A stretch of DNA of 64,000 bases from Tersicoccus mangrovi (GTDB lineage Bacteria; Actinomycetota; Actinomycetes; Actinomycetales; Micrococcaceae), in NCBI RefSeq assembly GCF_036881825.1, contig NZ_JBAJMW010000006.1, positions 62,001 to 126,000 of the forward strand. The letters run 5' to 3'. The position numbers and the translations under genes are program-made. Within the stretch, counting starts at the first letter, position 1; each line of letters starts with the position of its first letter. The notes under the pieces were generated by a model. It did no database searches and had not been told where the DNA came from. It worked only from the letters and a program-made list of their open reading frames with translations. Shown in pieces: positions 9,165-17,610 of the stretch.

Positions 9165-9638
9165 ATGGACCTCGACGCCCGGCCCGATGACCGCGACCAG
9201 CTGGACCACCTGTGCGACTTCGTCACCGCCCACGCCCGCTGGCCATCCCCCGCCAGCGGCCCGGGACCGGAGCGGCTGCTGGGACGGTGGCTGGCCCGGC
9301 AGCGCGTGGCCGCGGCCGCCGGCACCATGGACCCCTTCCGCCGGGCCGCCCTGGACACGCTCACCCCCGGCTGGGACCCCGGCCCGCAGGAGCGGTGGCT
9401 GGAGACGGCCCGCACGGTCAGCGACCAGATCCTGGCCACGGGCACCGTGCCCGGTTACGGACAGGGCGAGACTGCCGAGAGTGTTCTGGGGCTCTGGCTG
9501 CGCACCCAGCGCACCCTCGCCGCGGCCGGTTCGCTCAGCGCCGGGCGCCGCGACTGGCTGGACGCCCACTGCCCCGGTTGGGATCGACCCCCGGCCGCTC
9601 ACCCGAAGACCGTCACGGAGAGGCCCCGAACCGCGTGA
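9165..9638 (+). CDS. Helicase-associated-domain-like protein
   Basis: A 157-aa protein with two copies of a roughly 65-residue unit. Each has an aromatic/Pro segment, G-E-x-x-LG-x-WL-x-x-QR, a short helix and LD-x2-x-PGW. This resembles the helicase-associated (HA) domain repeats found alone or beside helicases in actinobacterial mobile DNA, and is probably nucleic-acid binding. The ATG at 9165 is chosen because the region just upstream (GCATAGACC) resembles the promoter motif and no ribosome site is present; the longer frame from 9126 is an alternative. Its stop overlaps the GTG of the methyltransferase, so the two are probably translated together. Confidence 0.65.
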   Translation: MDLDARPDDRDQLDHLCDFVTAHARWPSPASGPGPERLLGRWLARQRVAAAAGTMDPFRRAALDTLTPGWDPGPQERWLETARTVSDQILATGTVPGYGQGETAESVLGLWLRTQRTLAAAGSLSAGRRDWLDAHCPGWDRPPAAHPKTVTERPRTA

Positions 9639-10768
9639 ACCTGCTGCTCGTCGGCGACGCCCGCACCGCCCTGACCGACCCGGCCCTGACCGGTGTCGCG
9701 AAGCTGGCGTACCTGGACCCGCCGTACAACACGGGCAAGCGGTTCACCCAGTACAACGACACCGCTCCCCTGGCCCGCTGGCTGGGCATGCTCGAGGACG
9801 TCTTCACCGGCGTGCACGGGGCCCTGGCCGAGGACGGCAGCATCTGGGTGCACGTGGACGACACGTACGTGCACCGGGTCCGGGTCCTGCTCGATGACGT
9901 GTTCGGGCCTGCCAACTACGTGAACACGGTGGTGTGGGAGAAGAAGAACCGGGCCAGCTTCCTCAACGCCCACATCGCCTCGGTCACCGACCAGATCCTC
10001 GTCTACGCCAAGGACCGCACCCGCCTGGCCCCCTTCGTGCACACCGCGACCGCGGTCGGCAAGCGGATCCCCGTGCACAACAAGGCGAACAAGCCCTCCC
10101 AGCTCTCCTTCCCGGCCGGGTGCATGAGCTTCAACTTCCCGGACACGACCGTGCCGGCCGGACCCATGAACACCGCCACCATCACCTCGGCGCTGCTCGA
10201 CGACGTCGTCATCGAGAACGGGGTGAACGTGAACGCGTTCCGGATGACCGGCCCGTTCCGGTACGGGCAGGAGGCGATCGAGAAGATGGCCGCCAGCCCC
10301 GGCGCGTTCGTGTGCCCCCGACCGATGATGCGCCCCTCCTATCTCTCCCAGGAGGCGCGCGGCAAGGTGCTGACCAACCTGCAGTCCTTCCGGGTCAACG
10401 GCTCCCCCACCAACGAGGACGCCCGAGCCGAGTCCGAGGCCCTGTTCGGGCATGGCACCGACTTCGACACCCCCAAGCCCGAGGGGCTGCTGGAGCGGAT
10501 CATCGGGGCGGCCACCGCACCGGGCGACACTGTGCTGGACGCCTTCGCCGGCTCGGGCACCACCGCCGCGGTGGCCCAGAAGATGGGCAGGTCCTGGATC
10601 GCCGTCGAGCAGAGCCCGGAGACGGCGGCCCGGTTCATCGGCCCCCGCATCGACGGGATCCTCGCCGGTTCTGACCCGCTGCCCCTGCCCGGCTACACCG
10701 CCTCGGCCGAGGGGTACGAGGTGATCGAAACGGCTGATGAGCTTCCGGGAGCCGAGTCCGCCGCCTGA
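9635..10768 (+). CDS. Beta-class N4/N6 DNA methyltransferase
   Basis: A 377-aa S-adenosylmethionine-dependent DNA methyltransferase. The catalytic motif IV (DPPYNT, about residue 28) precedes the SAM-binding motif I (FAGSGTT, about residue 303), the beta-class order found in Type III-like and solitary adenine or cytosine-N4 enzymes. The GTG start overlaps the upstream stop (GTGA) with a GGAGAGG ribosome site at 9617-9623. No restriction endonuclease lies nearby, so it is probably a solitary enzyme that protects or marks the element. Target specificity cannot be read from sequence. Confidence 0.88.
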   Translation: MNLLLVGDARTALTDPALTGVAKLAYLDPPYNTGKRFTQYNDTAPLARWLGMLEDVFTGVHGALAEDGSIWVHVDDTYVHRVRVLLDDVFGPANYVNTVVWEKKNRASFLNAHIASVTDQILVYAKDRTRLAPFVHTATAVGKRIPVHNKANKPSQLSFPAGCMSFNFPDTTVPAGPMNTATITSALLDDVVIENGVNVNAFRMTGPFRYGQEAIEKMAASPGAFVCPRPMMRPSYLSQEARGKVLTNLQSFRVNGSPTNEDARAESEALFGHGTDFDTPKPEGLLERIIGAATAPGDTVLDAFAGSGTTAAVAQKMGRSWIAVEQSPETAARFIGPRIDGILAGSDPLPLPGYTASAEGYEVIETADELPGAESAA

Positions 10769-10784
10769 GAATGGGACCGTGCAC

Positions 10785-11102
10785 ATGAGTCGCAACGTCC
10801 ACCCTGCCGTCGCCGAGCTGGGTCAGCTGCGCCCGGTCAAGCCGGGCCGTTCGCTCGCCGATCAGCGACCGCTTTTGTCCGCCGAGTGGAACCGCGAGCT
10901 GAACGGTGGGGCGACCCCAGCGGAAGTCGCCCTATCGGCAAACCTGCGCGCTTGGTGGAACTGTCCAGCTGGTCACGAGCCCTACCTCGCTCTGATCGCC
11001 AACCGGTCCCTGGTCGGAACCGGGTGCCCACGGTGCAGGGCGGTCAACGGCGGTCGCACGACGTCGGCGGTGTGGCGAGAGGCAAGAGGCGCATCGGCCT
11101 AG
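10785..11102 (+). CDS. Single zinc-ribbon (DUF4379-type) protein
   Basis: A 105-aa protein with one complete DUF4379-type unit: SLADQ-x-P-x4-EW, N-x4-TP and WWNCPAGH, ending in CPRC. The four ligands (CxxGH and CPxC) suggest a structural zinc. Such units are common in actinobacterial mobile elements, often beside nucleases, and their function is unsettled. The ATG at 10785 has a GGGA ribosome-like site. Sequence around it (CCGTGCACATG) is a degenerate copy of the promoter motif. Its end overlaps the convergent fabG by 4 nt. A four-unit relative starts at 11915. Confidence 0.7.
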   Translation: MSRNVHPAVAELGQLRPVKPGRSLADQRPLLSAEWNRELNGGATPAEVALSANLRAWWNCPAGHEPYLALIANRSLVGTGCPRCRAVNGGRTTSAVWREARGASA

Positions 11103-11812
11103 TGGCCCATGCTGGCGCCGCCGTCGACCGGGATCAGGGCGCCGGAGATGTAGGCCGCCTCGTCGCTGGACAGCCACCGGACGACGTTCGCGATCTCGGT
11201 CGCGTCGGCGAACCGGCCGGCGGGGATGTCGGCCAGGTACTTGGCCTTGACCTCATCGCTGACGGCGTCGAACATCTCGGTGAGCACGACGCCGGGCATG
11301 ATCACGTTGGTGGTGATGCCGCGGGAGGCGAGCTCCCGGGTCAGGGACCGGGCGATGCCGATGAGGCCGGCCTTGGAGGCGGAGTAGTTGACCTGGCCGG
11401 CCGCCCCGTAGATCCCGGAGACGGAAGAGACGAGCACGATACGACCCTTCTTCGCCCGGATCATGCCCTTGATGGCGCGCTTGACGGACCGGAACACCCC
11501 GGTGAGGTTGACGTCGATGACGTCGGTGAAGTCCTTCTCGCTCATCCGCAGCAGCAGCTGGTCGTTGGTGATGCCGGCGTTGGCGATCAGCACCTCGACG
11601 GGCCCGTGCGCGGCTTCGACCTCGGTGAAGGCACGGTCCAGCGACTCGGGGTCGGTGACGTCGGCCTGCACGCCGAGCACCCCGTCGGGCAGATCGGAGG
11701 CGCCACGGTGGGTGACGGCGACCTTGTCGCCGTTGGCGACGAACGCCGCGGCGATGGCCGCCCCGATGCCCCGGTTGCCGCCGGTGATGAGGACGCTGCG
11801 CGATGCGGTCAT
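11099..11812 (-). CDS. fabG: 3-oxoacyl-ACP reductase-like short-chain dehydrogenase
   Basis: A 237-aa short-chain dehydrogenase. The NADP-binding glycine motif is GGNRGIG (residues 10-16), with NAG at mid-protein, and the catalytic Ser plus YxxxK (NYSASKAG) follow. Length and motifs match FabG, which reduces 3-oxoacyl-ACP in fatty acid synthesis. A good ribosome site (AAGGAC) precedes the ATG. It is a housekeeping-type enzyme isolated among mobile-element genes and transcribed against its neighbours, so it may be a cargo gene or serve another small-molecule reduction. The FabG role is inferred from family resemblance. Confidence 0.85.
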   Translation of the reverse strand: MTASRSVLITGGNRGIGAAIAAAFVANGDKVAVTHRGASDLPDGVLGVQADVTDPESLDRAFTEVEAAHGPVEVLIANAGITNDQLLLRMSEKDFTDVIDVNLTGVFRSVKRAIKGMIRAKKGRIVLVSSVSGIYGAAGQVNYSASKAGLIGIARSLTRELASRGITTNVIMPGVVLTEMFDAVSDEVKAKYLADIPAGRFADATEIANVVRWLSSDEAAYISGALIPVDGGASMGH

Positions 11813-11897
11813 GAGGTGATGTCCTTCCAGTTCTGAGACCAAGCCCCACCACCCTAGCCACCGTCCCCGGTGGAATGGTCGAAGGCCGGATGGGGTG

Positions 11898-11908
11898 CCG
11901 CACACATG
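11898..11908 (+). promoter_or_regulatory. Promoter-like motif CCGCACACATG, leaderless type
   Basis: Between the divergent fabG and the gene at 11915. The ATG lies exactly 7 nt after CACACAT. No GAGN box is present 12 nt upstream. Confidence 0.6.
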
Positions 11909-11914
11909 AGCGCC

Positions 11915-12982
11915 ATGCCCAGCACCGCGCCCGCCAGCAGCCCCGCCCTCCAGCTCGAGCAGTCACTGGCGTGGTTGTGCCCGGACCTGGCCATCGAGTG
12001 GCACAGCGCGCGCAACGGGCACCTCATGCCCTCCTCGGTGGCCCCGACCGCCCGGGTCACCGCCTGGTGGCTGTGCCCAGCCGGGCACGGGTCCTGGGAG
12101 GCGAGCGTGGTTGCCCGCGCCGAGGGGCTCACCTGGTGCCCGGACTGCGGCCCGTGCCCCGACCCGCGGGCCGTGTCGCCGGAGGATGGCCCGGGTTCTG
12201 CGGCTCGCAATCACATCCTCAGCCGCCAGCTAGCCTCCACCGCACACCTGCCCCGGGTGAACTTCGGCCGGTCGCTGGCTCGGCTGTACCCGGACGTGGC
12301 CGCGCAGTGGCATCCGACCCTGAACCGTGGCGTGAGTGCCGAGTCGGTCGGCGCGTCCTCACCGCTGAAGGCGTGGTGGGACTGCCCCGAGGGGCACGCC
12401 CCGTACGCGGCGAGCATCCGGGCCCGCACCTACCACGGCTCCGGCTGCCCGGTCTGCGGGAACGAACGCAGCGCGTTGATGAGGACCGCGGCGTGGCGGG
12501 AGGAGAACGGCTGGTCCCTGGCCGACCGGTTCCCCGACGTCGCCGCCGAATGGGATGGCGCACGCAACGGGACCGCGGTGCCGGCCGGGGTGTCGGCGTC
12601 AGCGAACTGCTTCGCTTGGTGGTTGTGCCCGTCCGGCCACGGCTCGTACCGGGCCCGCGTGCACAACCGCACGAACTCCCGCACGGGCTGCCCGCGATGC
12701 GCGCTGGTTCGACGGTCAGTGCCGGGCCCGGGCCTGTCCCTCGCGGACCGATTCCCCGAGGTGGCCGCGCGGTTCGACCTGCGGCTGAACCGTCCGGACA
12801 CCCCGCAGACGGTCCTCCCCGCTGCACGCGGCAAGAGGTACTGGTTCCGGTGTCCCGGGTGCGACACCGCGCTGCATCTGCTGATCGCCTCGGCGACCGC
12901 CAGGCCGCCGGCGTGCCGGACATGCCGGGAGGCAGGACTCGACGTCGTTTCGGCAGCACCGCTGGAGCTGCTCGCCGCCTGA
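11915..12982 (+). CDS. Four-unit zinc-ribbon (DUF4379-type) protein
   Basis: A 355-aa protein built of four tandem DUF4379-type units, beginning near residues 12, 112, 190 and 258. Each has a helix like SLADRFPxVAAEW, an N-P segment, W(W/F)xCPxGH and a closing CPxC. Ligands look intact in units 1-3; unit 4 has CPGCD and CRTC with no GH. A leaderless promoter motif fixes the start. Each ribbon probably binds one zinc, giving a multi-finger nucleic-acid or protein binder. It shares ancestry with the single-unit protein at 10785. No nuclease domain is attached. Confidence 0.75.
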   Translation: MPSTAPASSPALQLEQSLAWLCPDLAIEWHSARNGHLMPSSVAPTARVTAWWLCPAGHGSWEASVVARAEGLTWCPDCGPCPDPRAVSPEDGPGSAARNHILSRQLASTAHLPRVNFGRSLARLYPDVAAQWHPTLNRGVSAESVGASSPLKAWWDCPEGHAPYAASIRARTYHGSGCPVCGNERSALMRTAAWREENGWSLADRFPDVAAEWDGARNGTAVPAGVSASANCFAWWLCPSGHGSYRARVHNRTNSRTGCPRCALVRRSVPGPGLSLADRFPEVAARFDLRLNRPDTPQTVLPAARGKRYWFRCPGCDTALHLLIASATARPPACRTCREAGLDVVSAAPLELLAA

Positions 12983-13006
12983 GATCGGGGCCGGAGACGG
13001 CCGCGT

Positions 13007-13017
13007 CCGCACACATG
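13007..13017 (+). promoter_or_regulatory. Promoter-like motif CCGCACACATG
   Basis: GAGA stands 12 nt before CACACAT. The gene start at 13064 is about 43 nt downstream with its own ribosome site, so this copy would give a leadered transcript. Confidence 0.6.
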
Positions 13018-13063
13018 AGGGGTGCCGCAGCAGCGGTGCAAACCCACCCCGAATGGAGCAACC

Positions 13064-13363
13064 GTGGCTTGGATCGAGACCGTCGCCGGGACCCTCGTGC
13101 AGGACGTCACCCACATCGCCGTGGTGCACCAGGACCGGCAGTCCGACCCGTGGGAGGTCACCGTCTCCGCGTCCTCAGCACCGGCCTCCTTCGCCACCGG
13201 CCTCGAGTCCCGCACCGTCGCCCGAGCCTTGCAGCGCCGGCTCGCCGCGGCGATCACCACCGCGGATACCGCCCCGGTCCCGATGCTGATCACCTTCGAG
13301 GACGCCACCGGCGAACTGGTCCTCGAGCCGCTGGCGGCACCTGTCGGTACCCCGGCCGCATAG
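13064..13363 (+). CDS. Hypothetical 99-aa protein
   Basis: Not recognised. A compact mixed alpha/beta protein with an N-terminal beta-rich segment (WIETVAGTLVQDVTHIAVVHQ), a central helix (ARALQRRLAAAI) and a C-terminal strand region. GTG start with an ATGGAG-like ribosome site 8 nt upstream. It lies 7 nt before the SNF2 helicase gene and is probably in the same operon, perhaps as a small partner. Confidence 0.65.
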   Translation: MAWIETVAGTLVQDVTHIAVVHQDRQSDPWEVTVSASSAPASFATGLESRTVARALQRRLAAAITTADTAPVPMLITFEDATGELVLEPLAAPVGTPAA

Positions 13364-13370
13364 GAACACC

Positions 13371-15659
13371 GTGAGCATCACTGCGACCCTGACCGGCAAC
13401 CGCCGCGTCCCCGAGCTGCGGGTGCGCCTGCCGTGGGGTGCCCGCATGGCCAACGGCGCCGACGCCCAGACCTGGATGAAGAAACGGGTCCCCGGCCGCT
13501 ACTGGGACGCCTCCGCCAAGTGCTGGGTCATCACCGGCACCGGCACCCACCCGGACCGGTTCTTCGCCGAGCACGGCGTCGAGGTGGACTACTCCCAGGC
13601 CGACGGTGACCTCGCCGGACTGGACTCCCTGAGCTCGCTGTACATGCCGCTGGTGAAGCGCTCGACCCGGTTCCCGCACACCGCGTTCGTCCGGCCCCGC
13701 CTGGTCGGCTTCGAGAAGGTCTCCGAACGGCTCGGCCCCGGCGCGGTGTGGGACAAGAAGCTGGCCCGCTTCGAAGTCCAGCTCGCCGACCTGGTGGAGA
13801 ACGGTGCGGCCAAGCGCGGCATTGACCTGGACGCCGACACCCTCGCCGCCGCCCTGGCCACCCAGGCTCCGCGGCCCCTCCCCGCCCATGTGCAGGACGC
13901 CGCCCGCGAGCTCGCCGCCTCCACCGCCGTCGAGAAGGGTGGCGACCAGAAGGTCCCCTCGGCCCGCACCCTGGAGCTGATCGAGACGGTCGCCGAGCAC
14001 ACCGGCCGCCTGCCCGACTGGTTCGGCCTGGACCTCTTCCCGTTCCAGCTGGCCGGCGCCTACGGCGTCGCCGCCGGACACCGGCTCCTGGCGGATTCGC
14101 CTGGTTGCGGCAAGACTCGCGGTGCGCTGGCCGCTGCGGCGATCGTGCGCGCCGAGCGGATCGTCATCGTCGTCCCACCCTTGGTGGTCACCAACTGGGC
14201 GCGGGAGGCCGACGCCGCCCTGGGTCCGTTCTTCGCCGCCGGGCACCCCGTGTCGACTCCCCCAGCCAGTGGGACCGGGCGCAAGGGCCGGGCGAAGCGC
14301 AAGGTCAAGGCCCCGGAGTTCCCCGAGTACGTCGTCCCCATCCGCGCCGGACGGAAGGTCCCGCCCTTCCCTGACCGCGGGATCGTCATCGTCGCGGACT
14401 CCCTGATCGCCTCTCGTCCCGCCCTTCTGGACGAGATCATCGCGTGGGCTCCGGACGCTGCCCTGTTCGACGAGGTGCACCGTGCCCGCACGTTTGACGG
14501 TGTGCGCGCGACCGCCGCCCGCAACCTGGCCTGCTCGGTCGGCGACGGCCTGCGGATCGCGATCACCGGCACCCCCATCCTGCAGAGCCCCGTCGAGGTC
14601 ACCAACGCCCTGGCCATCGCCGGAATGCTGGACGCCGAGTGGGGCGGACCGAGCGCGTTCATCGAGCGGTACGCGACGAAGAACCGGTTCGGCGCGTGGC
14701 TGCCGCGCCGGAAGATGCTGCCCGAGCTGCAGCAGCGGCTGAGCAAGTCCGCGTGGGTGCGCCGGAACAAGGCCGACGTGCTCACCCAGCTGCCACCGAA
14801 GCTGCGCACCTACCGGATGGTCGACATCGACCCTCGCGGGTTCCGCGCCGCCCACGACGCCCTGTGGGAGAAGGTCGAGGAGTGGCTCGATGAGCACCTG
14901 GCCGAGCACGGGAGAGTCACGGAGGCGGACATCGAGGAGTTCGCCAAGTCCCGGATCGAGTTGATCACCCCGCTGCGCGCGGCCGCCGGCGTGGCGAAGG
15001 TGCCCGCGGCGATCGAGATCATCACCGACTGGCTGGCCTCGAGCACGGAGATCGGGCAGGACGGGGCGAAGATCTACACGCGCCCGCTGATCGTGTGGGT
15101 GCACCACCGGCCGGTGATGGAGGCACTGCGCGCGGCGATCCCCGAGGATCTGGCGGGCATCGACGTGATCGACGGATCTACACCCGATCACCGGCGGCAG
15201 GCCGTGGCGGACCGGCTGCAGAACGGGGAGATCGGCGCGATCATCTGCTCCATCGGGGCGGCCGGCTTCGGTCTCACCCTCACCCGGTCCTCCGACGTGC
15301 TGTTCGTGGAGACCGACTGGACCCCGGCGAACGTCAGTCAGGCCGAGGACCGCGCGCACCGCGTGGGGCAGACGGAGACGGTGATGGTGACCACCCTGAT
15401 CGCCCCGGAGACCCTGGACCCGCACATGCGGGCGATCCTGCGGAACAAGGCCAAGGACCTGAACGTGCTGATGCCCGGCGCCGACAACAACGTCACCGAC
15501 ATCACCGCCGTGCTCAACGAGGCTGAGGGCGTGTACGAGCAGGTGACCGTCGAGGAGCGAGAGCTCGAACGGGACTTCAAGTCCATCGCGGACATCGTCG
15601 CGCGGATCGTCACCGACGTCGTCGAGTCCCGGTCGACCAGCCGCCGGCGGGCCGCGTGA
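13371..15659 (+). CDS. SNF2-family DNA-dependent ATPase
   Basis: A 762-aa SNF2/RAD54-type translocase. Motif I is DSPGCGKT (near residue 242), motif II is DEVH (near 366) and motif III is TGTP. The C-terminal RecA-like lobe has the SNF2 motif V/VI region (GAAGFGLTLT, then QAEDRAHRVGQT). The first 200 residues show a WD/W-rich start (RYWDASAKCWVI), like HARP/SMARCAL1-type N-termini. It may remodel or anneal DNA in replication repair, or act in defence; context does not decide. GTG start, 7 nt after the preceding gene. Confidence 0.88.
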   Translation: MSITATLTGNRRVPELRVRLPWGARMANGADAQTWMKKRVPGRYWDASAKCWVITGTGTHPDRFFAEHGVEVDYSQADGDLAGLDSLSSLYMPLVKRSTRFPHTAFVRPRLVGFEKVSERLGPGAVWDKKLARFEVQLADLVENGAAKRGIDLDADTLAAALATQAPRPLPAHVQDAARELAASTAVEKGGDQKVPSARTLELIETVAEHTGRLPDWFGLDLFPFQLAGAYGVAAGHRLLADSPGCGKTRGALAAAAIVRAERIVIVVPPLVVTNWAREADAALGPFFAAGHPVSTPPASGTGRKGRAKRKVKAPEFPEYVVPIRAGRKVPPFPDRGIVIVADSLIASRPALLDEIIAWAPDAALFDEVHRARTFDGVRATAARNLACSVGDGLRIAITGTPILQSPVEVTNALAIAGMLDAEWGGPSAFIERYATKNRFGAWLPRRKMLPELQQRLSKSAWVRRNKADVLTQLPPKLRTYRMVDIDPRGFRAAHDALWEKVEEWLDEHLAEHGRVTEADIEEFAKSRIELITPLRAAAGVAKVPAAIEIITDWLASSTEIGQDGAKIYTRPLIVWVHHRPVMEALRAAIPEDLAGIDVIDGSTPDHRRQAVADRLQNGEIGAIICSIGAAGFGLTLTRSSDVLFVETDWTPANVSQAEDRAHRVGQTETVMVTTLIAPETLDPHMRAILRNKAKDLNVLMPGADNNVTDITAVLNEAEGVYEQVTVEERELERDFKSIADIVARIVTDVVESRSTSRRRAA

Positions 15660-15674
15660 GAGAGCCGGCCGGTG

Positions 15675-15685
15675 CCGCACACATG
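15675..15685 (+). promoter_or_regulatory. Promoter-like motif CCGCACACATG, leaderless type
   Basis: GAGC stands 12 nt before CACACAT. The ATG at 15692, 7 nt after the core, opens a 15-codon reading frame instead of the main gene. Confidence 0.6.
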
Positions 15686-15691
15686 AGGCCC

Positions 15692-15739
15692 ATGAGCGTC
15701 TCCCTGCCCTCCTTCCGCCCGGCGGTGACCCGTGCCTAA
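15692..15739 (+). CDS. 15-codon leaderless leader peptide
   Basis: MSVSLPSFRPAVTRA begins exactly 7 nt after a CACACAT core and ends in TAA at 15737-15739, overlapping the GTG (15732) of the next gene in another frame. It looks like a translated leader whose termination would feed ribosomes onto the downstream start, which has no good ribosome site. Existence of the peptide is inferred from geometry only. Confidence 0.4.
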   Translation: MSVSLPSFRPAVTRA

Positions 15740-16337
15740 GCAGACGTGGCTCGGCGTCAAGGACGGCGTGGAGGGGGCCGCGGAGGCGGCGAGCCTTGGT
15801 CTGGCCCTACTTCGGAAGACCAAGCAGAACACCTGGGCCGAGTTGGCGGCCGCCATGGATGCCGCCGACCCCCAGGTGGTCCGCGCGTTCACGACCGTGT
15901 CGCTGACCGGTCGACAGCTGGGCCTGCTGGACGGTGAGCAGCTGATCCTGCAGGCTCTACGGGTCTCCCCAGCCGCCATCCCGGCGATCTGCCCGGTGTG
16001 CGGGTACTGGGTGCTGGCAGACTCCGCCGCCCCACCGTCATCCTGCCTGGTCACCCGCGGGTGTTCGGGCAAGCCGGCGAAGGTGGTCGCGGCCACGGCC
16101 CGGGACACCGCACCGGACGACTCGGTCGACGCGCCGGTGGACGAACCGGCCGCAGCCGAGCAGGACCTGGACGCCCAGCCGGAGGCCGACGGCTACGCCG
16201 AGGTCCTCGAGCCGTGGGACAACGAACTCCCCGGCCCGGACCCGGCCGACTTCGAGGACTTCGACGACGCCGACTTCACCGCGGTGCCGACCCGACCGGC
16301 CCCCTCGCCGGCCGTGGACGAGGACCCGTTCGCCTGA
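15732..16337 (+). CDS. Zinc-ribbon-containing acidic-tailed protein
   Basis: A 201-aa protein. Residues 20-75 are helical. A zinc-ribbon-like segment follows (CPVCGYW, then C and GC about 15-20 residues on), and then a long acidic Asp/Glu/Pro tail (residues 130-201). Acidic tails after a small fold often contact DNA-binding partners. Function is unknown. The start overlaps the end of the putative leader peptide, suggesting translational coupling. It ends 3 nt before the convergent DUF2637 gene. Confidence 0.65.
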   Translation: MPKQTWLGVKDGVEGAAEAASLGLALLRKTKQNTWAELAAAMDAADPQVVRAFTTVSLTGRQLGLLDGEQLILQALRVSPAAIPAICPVCGYWVLADSAAPPSSCLVTRGCSGKPAKVVAATARDTAPDDSVDAPVDEPAAAEQDLDAQPEADGYAEVLEPWDNELPGPDPADFEDFDDADFTAVPTRPAPSPAVDEDPFA

Positions 16338-16340
16338 GCC

Positions 16341-17000
16341 CTATGAGCTGACCGTGGTCAGCGCACGGGCCACCGACGTCTTCGACACGTGCAGCTCCTC
16401 GGCGATCGCACGCTGCGACCGGCCCTGGCGGGCGAGCTCGCGGATCCGGGCGACATCGACCTCACCGCGCGCCTTCTTGGCTGGCTCGGGGACGCTCTCT
16501 ACCTGCTCGACCGGGTGCGCGGCCTCCTGCACCGCGCGGGCGCGCCGTCGGCGCGCGGCGACCGACCCGTGGGGCGGGGCGACGGCGAGCTGGATGGTCG
16601 TCTCGGTGGCGAAGAACAGGGACACCGGCATGATCGCGGCGAGCCCGGCGCCGAAGAGCATGGTCGGGGTGATGGCCCCGACGTCGCCACCGGGTGCGAT
16701 CACGTGTGCGGCGTTCGCGGCGACGGAGACGAGGGTGAAGAAGGCGACGGCCACCCAGGACAGGCGGGTGGACTCACCGCGGGCGCGCTGCACGGCGGCG
16801 GCGATCGCGTAGACCAGGATCGTGGAGTCGACGACGATCGGCACGAGCCACCGCAGCTGCTCGGGAATCCCGGCCCAGGCGGCGACCTGGATGAGGCCGA
16901 GGAACGAGAGGGTGAAGCTGGCGGCGGCGAGCACGCCGACGAGGCCGACGGAGAGCAGCACGACGGGCCGGCTGTCGGGCTCGAAGCGGACGGCGCTCAC
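16341..17000 (-). CDS. DUF2637 membrane protein with C-terminal HTH
   Basis: A 219-aa protein with four predicted membrane helices in the first 125 residues (for example VVLLSVGLVGVLAAASFTLS and LVPIVVDSTILVYAIAAAV), matching DUF2637/Spd-like proteins of actinobacterial conjugative elements. A cytoplasmic tail ends in a helix-turn-helix (ELARQGRSQRAIAEELHVSKT, read in two halves around GRSQ). A membrane protein with a DNA-binding tail could tether plasmid DNA or regulate it. The GTG at 17000 is chosen because upstream codons run into the iterons, which lie in its promoter region. Confidence 0.75.
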   Translation of the reverse strand: MSAVRFEPDSRPVVLLSVGLVGVLAAASFTLSFLGLIQVAAWAGIPEQLRWLVPIVVDSTILVYAIAAAVQRARGESTRLSWVAVAFFTLVSVAANAAHVIAPGGDVGAITPTMLFGAGLAAIMPVSLFFATETTIQLAVAPPHGSVAARRRRARAVQEAAHPVEQVESVPEPAKKARGEVDVARIRELARQGRSQRAIAEELHVSKTSVARALTTVSS

Positions 17001-17087
17001 GGTTCCCCCATTCCTCCGCGACCGGAAGGTAGACCGGTCCACTGTTGGATCGCCCAGTCTGCCACGGGCCACCGACAGTTCCCACGG

Positions 17088-17346
17088 GGTGGTCCATCCG
17101 GTGGTCCCCGAGGTGGTCCATCGGGTGGTCCAGGACCGGTCCGCGGGGTGGTCCGCCGCGATCGACGTGCTGGTCCATTCTCTGGTCCATTCCGCGCGCA
17201 TGGACCACCCTCAACCGTGCTCTGACATGGGACGATGCAAATGGACCACCCCCAAAAGGACCACCCAAAGTCGGGTCATGGACCACCGCATGGACCAGCT
17301 GCGGACCACCCGATGGACCACCGCATGGACCACCCGATGGACCACC
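17088..17346. repeat. Two opposed arrays of 12-bp iterons, probable replication origin
   Basis: GGTGGTCC copies at 17088, 17100, 17112, 17124 and 17147, with two partial copies (TGGTCCAT) near 17171 and 17183. GGACCACC copies at 17202, 17243, 17258, 17280, 17303, 17315, 17327 and 17339, with a variant at 17292. Most starts are 11-12 bp apart, so copies are helically phased. The two blocks face each other across about 50 bp. Position upstream of Rep and of the DUF2637 gene fits an iteron-type origin or operator array. No ORF with coding character covers it. Confidence 0.7.
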
Positions 17347-17610
17347 GCTCTAGGAGCGCCGTGCGCGGGAGCCGGACGGCCGTTGGACGTATGCCGGATG
17401 CGGCATCAGCAAGAGATAGAGGGGCCCGCGCGCGCAAGGGTTGATGCGCGTTCGATCGCCCGACACGCCGATGTGCTTTCAGAAACGCAATACCGCAGAT
17501 CCCGGTCGGACGCTGTTAGCTTTCTGAAATAGGCGGATGCCCGGGCCACCGCGGTCGCCGCCGAGATCACCACCGAAGCCAGCCCCAGTGGCAGAAGGAC
17601 AGTGAGGACC
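17347..17610. other. Non-coding stretch between iterons and small regulator
   Basis: About 260 bp without a convincing gene. It is less GC-rich than its surroundings, with an AT-containing part at 17460-17530 (including TTTCAGAAACGC and TTTCTGAAAT). TTTC-GAAA half sites may be operators or an unwinding region of the origin. A ribosome site for the next gene lies at its right end. Confidence 0.4.

Noticed and set aside
13290..15680. 796-codon minus-strand open frame
   Set aside because: Shadow of the SNF2 gene, whose helicase motifs are unambiguous.
17088..17346. Possible CRISPR array
   Set aside because: Repeats are only 8-12 bp, occur in both orientations and have no unique spacers of 30 bp; no cas gene is nearby.
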